DNA of 7,484 bases from Candidatus Altarchaeales archaeon ex4484_96 (GTDB lineage Archaea > Altiarchaeota > Altiarchaeia > IMC4 > QMZM01): assembly GCA_002254405.1 (NCBI GenBank), contig NJDH01000041.1:1-7484 (forward strand), in the 5' to 3' direction. The stretch's first letter is position 1; every line of letters begins with the position of its first letter. Of the stretch, positions 1-7,041 are shown one piece after another. A program made the translations under genes and the position numbers. The notes under the pieces are model-generated. The model saw nothing but the letters and a program-made list of their open reading frames with translations, had not been told where the DNA came from and did not search any database.

Positions 1-1674
1 GTAGATTATGTTACAGTAAACGAGAAAGCAATATACCGGATAAAGATAACAGATAAACACCCTCTAATCAGATGCGACATACAGGGGACATATGGCTCTG
101 ATGAAGAAGACCCGGCAGATAGATGCAACATATACTATACCTATGATATAACGGTCTCGGGACTGCCTTATCCTATGGAATACGAGGATGGGATAACAGT
201 ATATCAGGGCAGCAGCAAAACCACGGAACTGATTATTACCCCAGATTATGCCGGCAGATACGTTTACAGCTTTGAGGTATCAGAGAAAAACGATAAAACA
301 ATAATAGACTCCGATAGCGCAACGCTGATAGTAAACGGTTACACAAACTGCGATGAGGCCTGCAGGAACCAGGGATACGATTACGGGGTGTGCAGATCAT
401 CCTGCGGTGTTGATGAAAGAAACATCGGCACAAGATACTGCCTCCAGTACGCGCAGCCTGAACCGCTTATGGACAGCGTAGTAGCTTCAACAGCCTCAGG
501 AGGCGGATTAGGAGTCACATCAACCAGCGAAGAGCAAAAAAGCTACACAAGATACTGCTGCTGTGGTTTCAGGGAGCTTGAGGTCATGGCATGGACCAAT
601 AAAAATAAATACGAGACAGGTGAATCTGTTAAAGTATACGCCAAGGTATCTTACACAGACGAAAGCAACATCGACGCGAAAGTCTATGGCATAATGGAGA
701 AACCCGACGGAACCACAGATGATGTGGAATTCCGCCAAGTCTGCGCTATCGCGGAAATAACCGACGCCATAGAAAAAGTATACGCATCCGACGCAAGCAT
801 AAGCACAGAAATTGGATGCAGCAACGCAGAAGGCTACTGCAATCCAAGATGCATTTACGTGGCCTCATACGAGGACACCCAGCTTTCCGGCAGATACGAG
901 TTAACAGTATATGCGGTTACACCAGAGGGTAGGGAAGCAAAAGCCAAGCTATACTTTAGCGTAAATGAGCCCCAGTTAAGCTGCGACGAGATATGTGGAC
1001 TGGAGGGATACGATTACGGTATCTGCAGGGCCAGTTGCGAACCCGATGAAAAAAACATGGGCTCCGGATACTGCGAAAAAGAATACGCTTTAGCATCCGA
1101 TGCAACATATGCGCTGAAAGTCTGCTGCTGCGGTAAACTAACTCCACCCACACCACCCGCTGAAAAAATAAAAATACAACTAAAAAGGGGGTGGAATCTC
1201 ATAACCCTGCCCGGTGAGGGCACACTAGAGAAAGGCAGCTGCGAGCGTATGTACGGGTTCGTTTATATGAATTCAAGATACTACACCATGGAGGAGCTTG
1301 AAGCCGAAATAGGAGCCGATGAGCTGATGGAGTATCTCAGACTCCATTCATTTTGGATTTATGCATTCGAGAACTGCTACCTGGAATTTGAGCTAGAGGA
1401 ATACAGCTCATTCACTGAGATAAACCCAGTAAGTGGATGGAATTTCATCCCCGTCACCTACGACATGGAATCAATGACCCTGGAAAGTGTCAAAGGAGAC
1501 TGCACTCTCGATAAAACATACATGTGGAATCCAGATAAACAAACATGGGAGAAGATAGGCTTAGATTATGTGTTTGGGGTAAACGACCCGTATCAGGGGT
1601 TTATCTCATACACTAAAAAAGACTGCTGCTTCGGCACAGACCAGCTTACACCACCGCCCCTGCCAGAGGATTGA
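1..1674 (+). CDS. Cys-rich secreted surface protein with GWN repeats (5' truncated)
   Basis: The frame is open from base 1, so the true start and any signal peptide lie outside the window; the Met codon at 175 is internal. The 557 visible residues (numbered from base 1) read as: a beta-rich Ig-like region (about 1-112); an 8-Cys module (117-188); a macroglobulin/Ig-like region (about 192-321) containing a Y-x-x-G-E-x-V-x-V-type strand and a PDGT turn; a second 8-Cys module (328-377); a TPPTPP linker; and two C-terminal repeats, each opening with GWN (397-399 and 479-481). The tail is Pro-rich (TPPPLPED) with no C-terminal membrane helix. Paired cysteines and beta modules point to a disulfide-stabilised exported protein, perhaps an adhesin or S-layer-associated protein. 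The ligand and the anchoring mode are unknown. The next gene follows five bases after the stop, suggesting one transcript. Confident as a gene; function is inference. Confidence 0.9.
   Translation, partial: VDYVTVNEKAIYRIKITDKHPLIRCDIQGTYGSDEEDPADRCNIYYTYDITVSGLPYPMEYEDGITVYQGSSKTTELIITPDYAGRYVYSFEVSEKNDKTIIDSDSATLIVNGYTNCDEACRNQGYDYGVCRSSCGVDERNIGTRYCLQYAQPEPLMDSVVASTASGGGLGVTSTSEEQKSYTRYCCCGFRELEVMAWTNKNKYETGESVKVYAKVSYTDESNIDAKVYGIMEKPDGTTDDVEFRQVCAIAEITDAIEKVYASDASISTEIGCSNAEGYCNPRCIYVASYEDTQLSGRYELTVYAVTPEGREAKAKLYFSVNEPQLSCDEICGLEGYDYGICRASCEPDEKNMGSGYCEKEYALASDATYALKVCCCGKLTPPTPPAEKIKIQLKRGWNLITLPGEGTLEKGSCERMYGFVYMNSRYYTMEELEAEIGADELMEYLRLHSFWIYAFENCYLEFELEEYSSFTEINPVSGWNFIPVTYDMESMTLESVKGDCTLDKTYMWNPDKQTWEKIGLDYVFGVNDPYQGFISYTKKDCCFGTDQLTPPPLPED
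349..564 (+). repeat. Cysteine module copy 1 (8 Cys, ends CCC)
   Basis: This is a protein-level repeat inside the surface protein, residues 117-188. Cysteines are spaced C-x3-C-x9-C-x3-C-x11-C-x38-CCC. The core is CDEAC...GYDYG-x-C-x3-C. Compared with copy 2, it carries about 22 extra residues rich in Gly, Ser, Ala and Val just before the CCC. Eight cysteines could form four disulfides. Confidence 0.8.
982..1131 (+). repeat. Cysteine module copy 2 (8 Cys, ends CCC)
   Basis: Residues 328-377 of the surface protein. Spacing is C-x3-C-x9-C-x3-C-x11-C-x16-CCC, identical to copy 1 over the first five cysteines, with the same GYDYG and the same D-E-x-N-x-G segment before the fifth cysteine. It starts 211 residues after copy 1 and, like it, follows a beta domain with a G-R-Y strand. 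The repeating unit is therefore probably beta domain plus Cys module. Confidence 0.8.
1165..1629 (+). repeat. Tandem C-terminal GWN domains
   Basis: Two diverged halves lie in the C-terminus of the surface protein. The first has R-GWNLI-TLP, then an aromatic stretch ending FWIYAFENC. The second has S-GWNFI-PV, then YMWN...W and ends GFISYTKKDCC. The pattern (GWN near the start, an aromatic G/F-W/I strand near the end) resembles GWN-type repeats known from secreted archaeal and bacterial proteins. Their binding function is not known to me. Confidence 0.6.
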
Positions 1675-1679
1675 TTAAA

Positions 1680-1880
1680 ATGAACAAACAAATAACCATT
1701 ATATTATTTTTTTGTTTATATCTCATGGTATTGTGCGTGCAGGAGGATGTGACCCAATCAACGACCACCGAAACCTCCACAACAACAAACATTCAACATA
1801 CAACCACGACAGAAAAAAACATAAGCTCGTTGTTTGATGACCCAGGGGATATCGACCCGCCTCAACCCCCGCCATCATGA
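1680..1880 (+). CDS. Small exported Thr-rich protein, possible lipoprotein
   Basis: This is a 66-residue protein of unrecognised family. Residues 4-20 are hydrophobic and act as a signal peptide or anchor. Cys19 ends an L-M-V-L-C stretch that loosely resembles a lipobox, but the Leu just before the Cys is atypical. Residues 25-45 contain 12 Thr, a typical O-glycosylated stalk composition, followed by an acidic then proline-rich tail (PPQPPPS). The upstream surface protein also ends in a proline-rich acidic tail. I chose ATG at 1680 over the in-frame TTG at 1671 because GAGG at 1666-1669 is suitably placed only for the ATG and the TTG would overlap the upstream stop. It lies five bases after that stop, so the two are probably co-transcribed. 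The stop abuts the stop of the convergent ATPase gene with no spacer. It may be a short cell-surface stalk or partner of the upstream protein (inference). Confidence 0.6.
   Translation: MNKQITIILFFCLYLMVLCVQEDVTQSTTTETSTTTNIQHTTTTEKNISSLFDDPGDIDPPQPPPS
1813..1819 (-). terminator. Oligo-T tract, possible terminator of the ATPase operon
   Basis: On the minus strand this is T7, about 62 bases past the ATPase stop and inside the opposing small gene. Archaeal transcription often ends at such T-runs without a hairpin. Only sequence composition supports it. Confidence 0.3.
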
Positions 1881-4052
1881 TTAGTGTACGGAGGGTTCAG
1901 GGATTTTATCAGGGTGAACACCCATCCAGGCATCAAACCACATACGCCATTCATCAAAAAGCTTATCATAATCCATTACATCAGCCGAATGCATTTGTTT
2001 TTTCAAAAGCATAATAAGTTTGTTGTCTGCTTTAACCGTGTTCTCAATCTCCAGCATCCCAGGTTTGTTTAGGTTCATTGACTCATAAACCATGGATTCA
2101 ATCATTTTCTCCCTTAAAGCAAGCTCACAAATAGATTCATTTAAGCTTATGTTTCTTTTAGCGGCTATTTTTTTCAATAAAAGAGAGCCATCTAATCTAT
2201 GTGATTCGTTTTTTTCCTCAACAAACATCAGGTCATGAAAAGCATCCTCTGTTTGCGGGTTAACACTCCAGTATTTACCCACCTCGGTTACAGCAGCCAG
2301 ATATCTCTCCCCTAGAAGAGTTTTCCTGTTCTCCCGTAAACCAATCGAAACCACGACATCAACCGCCTTAAAGCTTGTTGAAGGAACCTTAAGGTCGTTT
2401 GTCACCCTATCCCACGTATCATATGGTGTTGAGCCATGTATTGTGCCCAACACAGCATTGCCTGCCGCCCCAACCCTCATAGCCTCAAACAATGCCTTCG
2501 CCTCCAAACCCCTAACCTCCCCCAAAACCAATACGCTCTCTCCAAGCCTGAGAGCGGCCCGAAGATTCTGCTCGGGTGTAAGCTCGTATGAGCCATCCGT
2601 GTTTCTTGATATCGGGGGCTGGTTTCTCAGGTGCTCTATCTTCCACCCCATATGGCGCAGGCCTTCAACTGGCACCTCAGGGGTGTCTTCCATCAACACA
2701 ATACGGTCGTTTCTGTTTATCTGCGACATCAAAGCCGTGAGAAGGCTTGTTTTACCCGAGCCCCTGGCTCCCGTAACCAGAATAGAGCATTTCCCGGATA
2801 CCAGATAACCCAACAATGCCGCTGTTTTAGAGGACATCATCCCCACGGAAACCAGCTTAGGCAGGGTCCAGGGCTTTTCTCTGCGCTTCCTGAAGGCGAA
2901 AGCTATGCCATCGAATGTTGAGGGCTCCCTAACCCCCGCAACCCTCACCCCCACATCCTGCAGTTCCATGTCCAAGACGGGGTTGGCTTCATCAAAGGGT
3001 CTGCCGCCTATCGAACGGAACTTGGATGATATTCTTTCAAGGTCCTGGACAGATAACCTGATGTTTGTGGTGCATGTGCCGTATATCTCATGGTCTATGT
3101 AAACTGGCTGCGCCCCGGCAGGCGAGTCCACGTATACGTCTCTTACCTGCGGGTCGTTGAATAATATCTCCAGCAACCCATAGCCAGCAGTATAACGCAT
3201 GAATATCTCAGCCAGCTTGTTTTCGTTAAGCCCCCCACCTAAAGCTGAAAGCAATCTTATCCCCAGCCTCCTGAAATAATCCCTGGCTTGCAGGGGATCA
3301 ATCAGCTCAAAAACATGTTTTTCTGAGGCCGTATTCCAAAGCTCGTTTAATGTCTTAACCTCACCATAGGATAAGGTTAGCTCGGCTGGCTTAATATGGT
3401 AGTAGATGCTTGCGTTATCCTCATAAATCCCTATCTCTGAATCGCCTACATTATAACGCTTCAAATGCTTTGTTTTTGGTTTATCAACATCAATGTGAGA
3501 GGACAGGAAAGCCGGCTTCAAAATACCCCCTATTTTACCTCCACCAGAGAGTGTTTTAATCAAATCCGTTTGCTGAAAACGGTCTATCAGGTGCTCAATA
3601 ATTTTTCGGTATTCATCCACACACTCCCGCCGATAGCGTCCAATAACACTTTCTTTATCGTATTGGGATACAACAGCGGTTAAACGCCGATAAGCCCCCA
3701 AAGGATTGTCTAGTGCTTCCTGAGATAAAATATTTTCTATGAACTCCCCCCATTCCCTGTGTTTATTGCCGCATGAACCAATATTTTTCCATGGTTTACG
3801 CTCTCGTTCTTCTTTAATCACATGGATGAAATCAAATAAAGGTTTCAGGTGCTTAACATGGTATGTGCGCACATAAAAACCCTTATGGTACTGTATAAGC
3901 TCGAACCTGTTGTTATACAATAAATTAAGGGTTTCACCTAAACACAAGGTACAGGACAACGAGCCTTTGCCGGGACACCCCTCGCAATTGAAATAAACAC
4001 CATTCAATCCTTTTGAATCACTGGTTTCATATTTGCATGATTTTTTTTTCAT
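1881..4052 (-). CDS. Type IV pilus/Tad-type secretion ATPase (VirB11/GspE family)
   Basis: This is the 723-residue cytoplasmic motor ATPase expected to power filament assembly or secretion at the TadC-like platform encoded upstream. Visible motifs: Walker A GARGSGKT (428-435), Asp box LMEDTPEVP (453-461), Walker B region VLVLGEVRG (507-515, Glu512) and His box GTIHGS (536-541). The VirB11-like N-terminal domain spans about 285-395 and the RecA-like domain about 396-575. Compared with roughly 500-550 residues for archaellum FlaI, it has a long N-terminal region and about 120 extra C-terminal residues ending in an aromatic segment (EWRMWFDAW). The first 40 residues hold five cysteines (6, 23, 26, 34, 37), two as CxxC pairs, suggesting a zinc or Fe-S site. 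The start overlaps the preceding gene by ATGA, implying translational coupling. It is last in its operon. The family call is secure; pilus versus secretion role is not. Confidence 0.95.
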   Translation of the reverse strand: MKKKSCKYETSDSKGLNGVYFNCEGCPGKGSLSCTLCLGETLNLLYNNRFELIQYHKGFYVRTYHVKHLKPLFDFIHVIKEERERKPWKNIGSCGNKHREWGEFIENILSQEALDNPLGAYRRLTAVVSQYDKESVIGRYRRECVDEYRKIIEHLIDRFQQTDLIKTLSGGGKIGGILKPAFLSSHIDVDKPKTKHLKRYNVGDSEIGIYEDNASIYYHIKPAELTLSYGEVKTLNELWNTASEKHVFELIDPLQARDYFRRLGIRLLSALGGGLNENKLAEIFMRYTAGYGLLEILFNDPQVRDVYVDSPAGAQPVYIDHEIYGTCTTNIRLSVQDLERISSKFRSIGGRPFDEANPVLDMELQDVGVRVAGVREPSTFDGIAFAFRKRREKPWTLPKLVSVGMMSSKTAALLGYLVSGKCSILVTGARGSGKTSLLTALMSQINRNDRIVLMEDTPEVPVEGLRHMGWKIEHLRNQPPISRNTDGSYELTPEQNLRAALRLGESVLVLGEVRGLEAKALFEAMRVGAAGNAVLGTIHGSTPYDTWDRVTNDLKVPSTSFKAVDVVVSIGLRENRKTLLGERYLAAVTEVGKYWSVNPQTEDAFHDLMFVEEKNESHRLDGSLLLKKIAAKRNISLNESICELALREKMIESMVYESMNLNKPGMLEIENTVKADNKLIMLLKKQMHSADVMDYDKLFDEWRMWFDAWMGVHPDKIPEPSVH
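1998..2003 (+). terminator. Oligo-T tract, possible terminator of the surface-protein operon
   Basis: T6 on the plus strand about 118 bases after the stop at 1880, inside the opposing ATPase gene; a T7 follows at 2168-2174. With no spacer between the convergent genes, the plus-strand transcript must end within the ATPase gene. Weak evidence. Confidence 0.25.
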
Positions 4053-4456
4053 CCCACAATTACCTCAAGTTTACCATCGTATTCGACAATCATCTTATCA
4101 CCTCCCACAAAAACAACCCCATATTCAGGTCCGCTCAAAAGCGGCTCATCTGCCATGATTTTTTCTCCGAGATACGTTGCCTGAATCAAAACAGCATCTT
4201 CTTTGACTTCCACAACATAATCCACCCCCGTCAGCGAATCAGGTAAAACGTATGAGATAGTGCAGTTATATGGGCTTGAGCCCGCTAAATCAATGATTGA
4301 TGCAATGTTTTTGGTTTCCATGATAATCTGATGAAACAAAAACAGCCTAGAATACTGCATGTAAATGGAAAAAAGCAGGGTGAGAAAGACAAAAGCATAC
4401 AAAACCATCGCTATTTTGCTTAAAGCCCATAATCCTTTATTATTTATTTTTTTCAT
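4049..4456 (-). CDS. One-helix pilin-like (pseudopilin) protein
   Basis: This 135-residue protein has a short basic leader MKKINNKG, a single hydrophobic helix (about 11-31) and a roughly 100-residue beta-rich exterior domain. Lys7-Gly8 before the helix is a plausible class III prepilin cleavage point, although the residue after Gly is Leu, not the usual Gln/Ala, and there is no Glu at +5. After the helix, an E-T-K-x-x-x-S-x-x-x segment and a following L-P...V-x-V pattern resemble the protein encoded at 6628-7041, hinting at homology. It sits between the platform gene (seven bases away) and the ATPase gene (ATGA overlap), so it is probably a minor pilin or assembly component. GTGAT at 4464-4468 is a possible ribosome-binding site. 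No named family recognised; role inferred from context and topology. Confidence 0.8.
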   Translation of the reverse strand: MKKINNKGLWALSKIAMVLYAFVFLTLLFSIYMQYSRLFLFHQIIMETKNIASIIDLAGSSPYNCTISYVLPDSLTGVDYVVEVKEDAVLIQATYLGEKIMADEPLLSGPEYGVVFVGGDKMIVEYDGKLEVIVG

Positions 4457-4463
4457 TGCATCA

Positions 4464-6326
4464 TCACATTAGGATACTCGTTGACGCCAGAACACCTAGA
4501 TATACAACCAACGCTATGGGAATTGATTTAGACAGCTCATATTGCACCAAAACAGGGTCGTCTCCGTGCTCCAGTATGGTGGTATAGCGTACGAGGATAA
4601 CAAGCAGTGACAGCATGTAATATCCAACAATCAACTGCAGGATTTCAGCTGAGGTGCTTGACCCACTAACCATGAAGGCCTGTAACCCGGATTCATGAAT
4701 GGATGATGTGATTTCCGTGGTTTTCTGAAACACCCTCGCGATGTAGATGGAAAGCGCACATATTGCCGGGCTGATTAAAATAGCAGTATATTTCATCATA
4801 GATGAGGTGTAGCTTATCTTGTTTTTGAGCCTGACCTCCATTTTGTGTATCTCTCTGATATGGTCTGCTGCGGTGATAAGCGACTCGGATGCTGAGTTAA
4901 TGCTTTTTTTCATGCTGTTGACAAGGATTCTTGCAAGCGTGTTTATCATCGATGAATGGGTTTGCCTTAAGGCGCCTTTTTTCTCATCAAAGAACGCGTC
5001 CTCTAAATCCGTGTTAAAGTATCTTATGTTCTGGACGGCATTCCGGTATATCTGCTGGGCACCGTTTTTGGATTTATCCGACAGCAAGGCCACCTTAATC
5101 ATCCCCTCCTCCGCTGATATGCCGGATAACAAACGGTTTCCGAGCTGAAAACACGCCTCAAGCATCTGTTTTTCTGTTTCCCTTATCTCTTCGCGGATTT
5201 TTTTGCGGCAGCTGGATTTACCCCACAAGTATATGAATACACCCACTCCAATACCTACAACCAGCGGCAGCGTGCTGAGATGGTTTATAGGCTGTAGATT
5301 TAGACCCAGCAGATAAGGCAAGCTCAGCGAGCATATAAGAAAGCAAGCCCAAAGGGATGTTTTTTTTATGGAAATGTTTTTCCCCCAAACCAGCATCATA
5401 CCGGGCTTGGGCAGCTTTGGGTGTTCATCGGGTATATCCAAGACAGGGAAAGAAGCTGGTCTTTTGCTGAGGGTGTATTCAGAGTATAAAAACATGAAAG
5501 CAACTATTGAGGCGAGAAGAATTAGTAGGTTAAGCGGGTTGCCTAAATCCGAGCCCATGAAGGATGCTACTGGCAGCATTATCACCACGACGAGGGGGAG
5601 AATAGCTCCCCCGGCGAACAATACCATCGTGGGAAGCCTGAGGTATTCGACGAATTCCTTGAATGATTCCTGGATTCCGTTAATCACAGAATCCAGCGCC
5701 CTATCCAGGGTGTTTATTCTTTTGCTTTCTGTTTTCTCCACCTGAGATATTCTGATAGAGTACATTGCATCCTTTAATCCCCCGACATTTTGCCCCCACT
5801 TGACTCCGAGAGAGGGTAGTGCTTCTCCTATGCTTGGGGTTTTACCTGACCAGACGTCCCATAGTGTTTTTTTTAGGTCTAGGGCGAGGTCTCCCTCGCT
5901 GTGTTCGGCTGCGAAGCGTACGGCTTCCTCCAGGTTGGGGTTTTGTTTAAGGGGGATTATGAGGTAAGCTATTATTTCAGGGGCCCGACCCAGTGCTTTA
6001 ATTCTTTTTCTTGATGCTTTAATTCGCGGGTATTCCGACATGTAATACAGGGTTAGAAGAGAGATTACTGCGCCGATTAGCAGTATTACAAGAGGGTTTA
6101 CTCCAAGGTAGATGAAGGCTGCTATTGCTGTGATTGAGGACACTATCATTGATGCTGCTCCCAAGGTCCAGGCTGCTGCGGTCACATCATATGGTGTTAC
6201 CTGCATCCGGTTGAATTCTATTGCCTGCTTGAGGTTGGGGCTCCATTCTAGGTTTATTTTCCCGAGTAGGGGTCTGGTTTTGTCTGCGAGGGTTTTGGTT
6301 GTTTTCTCGTAGAAGGTTTTTTCCAT
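4464..6326 (-). CDS. TadC/FlaJ-like membrane platform protein, two T2SSF domains
   Basis: This 620-residue inner-membrane protein is the likely platform on which the ATPase acts. Hydrophobic segments lie at about 51-73, 76-96, 232-255, 265-283, 325-342, 351-368, 511-531, 562-580 and 601-618. Two cytoplasmic helical T2SSF domains are visible. The first (about 113-230) includes RAPEIIAYL...NLEEAVRFAAEHSEGDLA. The second (about 385-510) includes EACFQLGNRLLSGISAEEGM. This duplicated arrangement is usual for archaeal TadC/FlaJ proteins. ATG at 6326 lies about 25 bases from the centre of a TATA box and has no Shine-Dalgarno before it, so the transcript is probably leaderless. It is the first gene of the operon; in many relatives the ATPase gene precedes the platform gene, so this order is less common (from memory). 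Family call firm; substrate unknown. Confidence 0.93.
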   Translation of the reverse strand: MEKTFYEKTTKTLADKTRPLLGKINLEWSPNLKQAIEFNRMQVTPYDVTAAAWTLGAASMIVSSITAIAAFIYLGVNPLVILLIGAVISLLTLYYMSEYPRIKASRKRIKALGRAPEIIAYLIIPLKQNPNLEEAVRFAAEHSEGDLALDLKKTLWDVWSGKTPSIGEALPSLGVKWGQNVGGLKDAMYSIRISQVEKTESKRINTLDRALDSVINGIQESFKEFVEYLRLPTMVLFAGGAILPLVVVIMLPVASFMGSDLGNPLNLLILLASIVAFMFLYSEYTLSKRPASFPVLDIPDEHPKLPKPGMMLVWGKNISIKKTSLWACFLICSLSLPYLLGLNLQPINHLSTLPLVVGIGVGVFIYLWGKSSCRKKIREEIRETEKQMLEACFQLGNRLLSGISAEEGMIKVALLSDKSKNGAQQIYRNAVQNIRYFNTDLEDAFFDEKKGALRQTHSSMINTLARILVNSMKKSINSASESLITAADHIREIHKMEVRLKNKISYTSSMMKYTAILISPAICALSIYIARVFQKTTEITSSIHESGLQAFMVSGSSTSAEILQLIVGYYMLSLLVILVRYTTILEHGDDPVLVQYELSKSIPIALVVYLGVLASTSILM

Positions 6327-6345
6327 ACTAATATATTGTTTTATG

Positions 6346-6355
6346 TATATATAAA
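6346..6355 (-). promoter_or_regulatory. TATA box of the minus-strand operon (leaderless start)
   Basis: The minus strand reads TTTATATATA here. Its centre lies about 24-25 bases before the ATG at 6326, the usual archaeal distance to a transcription start. Transcription should therefore begin at or within a few bases of the start codon. The bases before that ATG contain no purine-rich ribosome-binding site, which fits. Confidence 0.6.
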
Positions 6356-6378
6356 TATACCTAAGTTTCTTTAGAGTA

Positions 6379-6387
6379 TTTATATAT
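6379..6387 (+). promoter_or_regulatory. TATA box of the plus-strand pilin operon
   Basis: TTTATATAT on the plus strand. A start about 25 bases downstream falls near 6408, giving a leader of about 22 bases that contains the GGAGGT site. It mirrors the minus-strand TATA box across a centre near 6367. Confidence 0.6.
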
Positions 6388-6417
6388 GTGTGTCCTAATA
6401 TAATACAGAAAAAAAAT

Positions 6418-6423
6418 GGAGGT
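6418..6423 (+). promoter_or_regulatory. Shine-Dalgarno GGAGGT deciding the start at 6431
   Basis: A perfect GGAGGT lies seven bases before ATG 6431. The in-frame ATG at 6416 overlaps this site and is therefore unlikely to be used. Confidence 0.85.
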
Positions 6424-6430
6424 AAAAAAC

Positions 6431-6619
6431 ATGAACATAAAAAAACTGCTGAAAAACAATAAAGGAATAGAAACCAGAGTGCTGGTATTCGTGCTCGGAG
6501 CCGTCGTTCTGATACTGATGCTATCCCTTGTAATGAGCATGTACGTAGAAACCGAACAGCTGGTAGGGCAAGCGATAATCAAGGCAAACGAAACCCTGAA
6601 TGCAACAGGCTCAATATAA
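6431..6619 (+). CDS. Very small pilin-like protein
   Basis: This 62-residue protein has a basic leader (MNIKKLLKNNKG), a strongly hydrophobic helix (about 17-37) and a short polar tail with two adjacent N-glycosylation sequons (N53-E-T, N57-A-T). Cleavage after Lys11-Gly12, if it occurs, would leave about 50 residues, the size of bacterial Flp pilins of Tad systems. The Flp-type Glu-Tyr at +5/+6 is absent, and the only nearby acid is Glu14 at +2. It is first in the plus-strand operon behind the strongest ribosome-binding site in the window, as expected for an abundant subunit. It is therefore a candidate major pilin, though a small membrane accessory protein remains possible. The start at 6431 is set by the GGAGGT site. 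Confidence 0.8.
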   Translation: MNIKKLLKNNKGIETRVLVFVLGAVVLILMLSLVMSMYVETEQLVGQAIIKANETLNATGSI

Positions 6620-6627
6620 GCCGGGTG

Positions 6628-7041
6628 ATGGAGACCACAGTATTTTATATAACCCTATCCGCAGTCATCCTGCTACTCAGCACAGCCCTCGTCCTCCCAG
6701 CATACGGGGACTGGATGAAACTCATGGATGGGAAAAAAGCCATCCAAGAAACAAAAAAAGTCGTATCTGCCGTGGAAAGCATAAGCTCGCTTGGTGATGT
6801 TGGCTCCACACAACAGCTTAAACTAAACATGCCACCAGGATACAGCATCCAAGTAAACAACCACAGCATCAACCTGATGAAAAAAGACAAGATAATAAAC
6901 AAAAACAGCCTAACACACCTTGAGCTGATATACCATGGAAGCCAATACCCCGCTGGAAAGATTAACCTGAGCGTAACCCACTGGATTAGAGACGAGAACT
7001 TCAGCGAAAAAAAGGAATATCTCATAGAGGTTATTCCATGA
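6628..7041 (+). CDS. Pilin-like one-helix exported protein
   Basis: This 137-residue protein has an N-terminal hydrophobic helix at about 5-25 and a mostly beta exterior domain (about 58-137). Unlike its neighbours it has no basic leader and no Lys-Gly before the helix, so it may be an uncleaved pseudopilin-like component. Residues from E41-T-K through LNMPPGYSIQV resemble the same region of the protein at 4049-4456. Three Asn-x-Ser sequons (N78, N113, N124) lie in the presumed exterior part. GTG at 6625 directly precedes ATG at 6628; I prefer the ATG, but neither has a well-spaced ribosome-binding site, and translation may depend on the upstream gene ending at 6619. The stop overlaps the next start (ATGA). 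Family not recognised. Confidence 0.8.
   Translation: METTVFYITLSAVILLLSTALVLPAYGDWMKLMDGKKAIQETKKVVSAVESISSLGDVGSTQQLKLNMPPGYSIQVNNHSINLMKKDKIINKNSLTHLELIYHGSQYPAGKINLSVTHWIRDENFSEKKEYLIEVIP

Noticed and set aside
1671..1679. TTG at 1671 as start of the Thr-rich protein
   Set aside because: It overlaps the upstream stop and leaves no room for a ribosome-binding site; ATG at 1680 is better placed.
1874..1881. Palindrome ATCATGAT at the convergent junction as a terminator hairpin
   Set aside because: Four-base arms with no loop or T-run; likely chance.
2443..2808. Open frame of 121 residues on the plus strand
   Set aside because: It lies antisense within the ATPase core region encoding Walker A and the Asp box, and shows no domain of its own.
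1881..6326. Archaellum (fla/arl) operon
   Set aside because: The ATPase and platform are related to FlaI/FlaJ, but no archaellin, FlaH, FlaF or FlaG is recognisable, and the ATPase is much longer than FlaI.
6416..6430. ATG at 6416 as start of the small pilin-like gene
   Set aside because: It overlaps the GGAGGT site that serves ATG 6431.
6645..7025. Open frame of 126 residues on the minus strand
   Set aside because: Shadow of the pilin-like gene; its hydrophobic, Phe/Leu/Ser-rich translation is what the complement of an A-rich gene gives.
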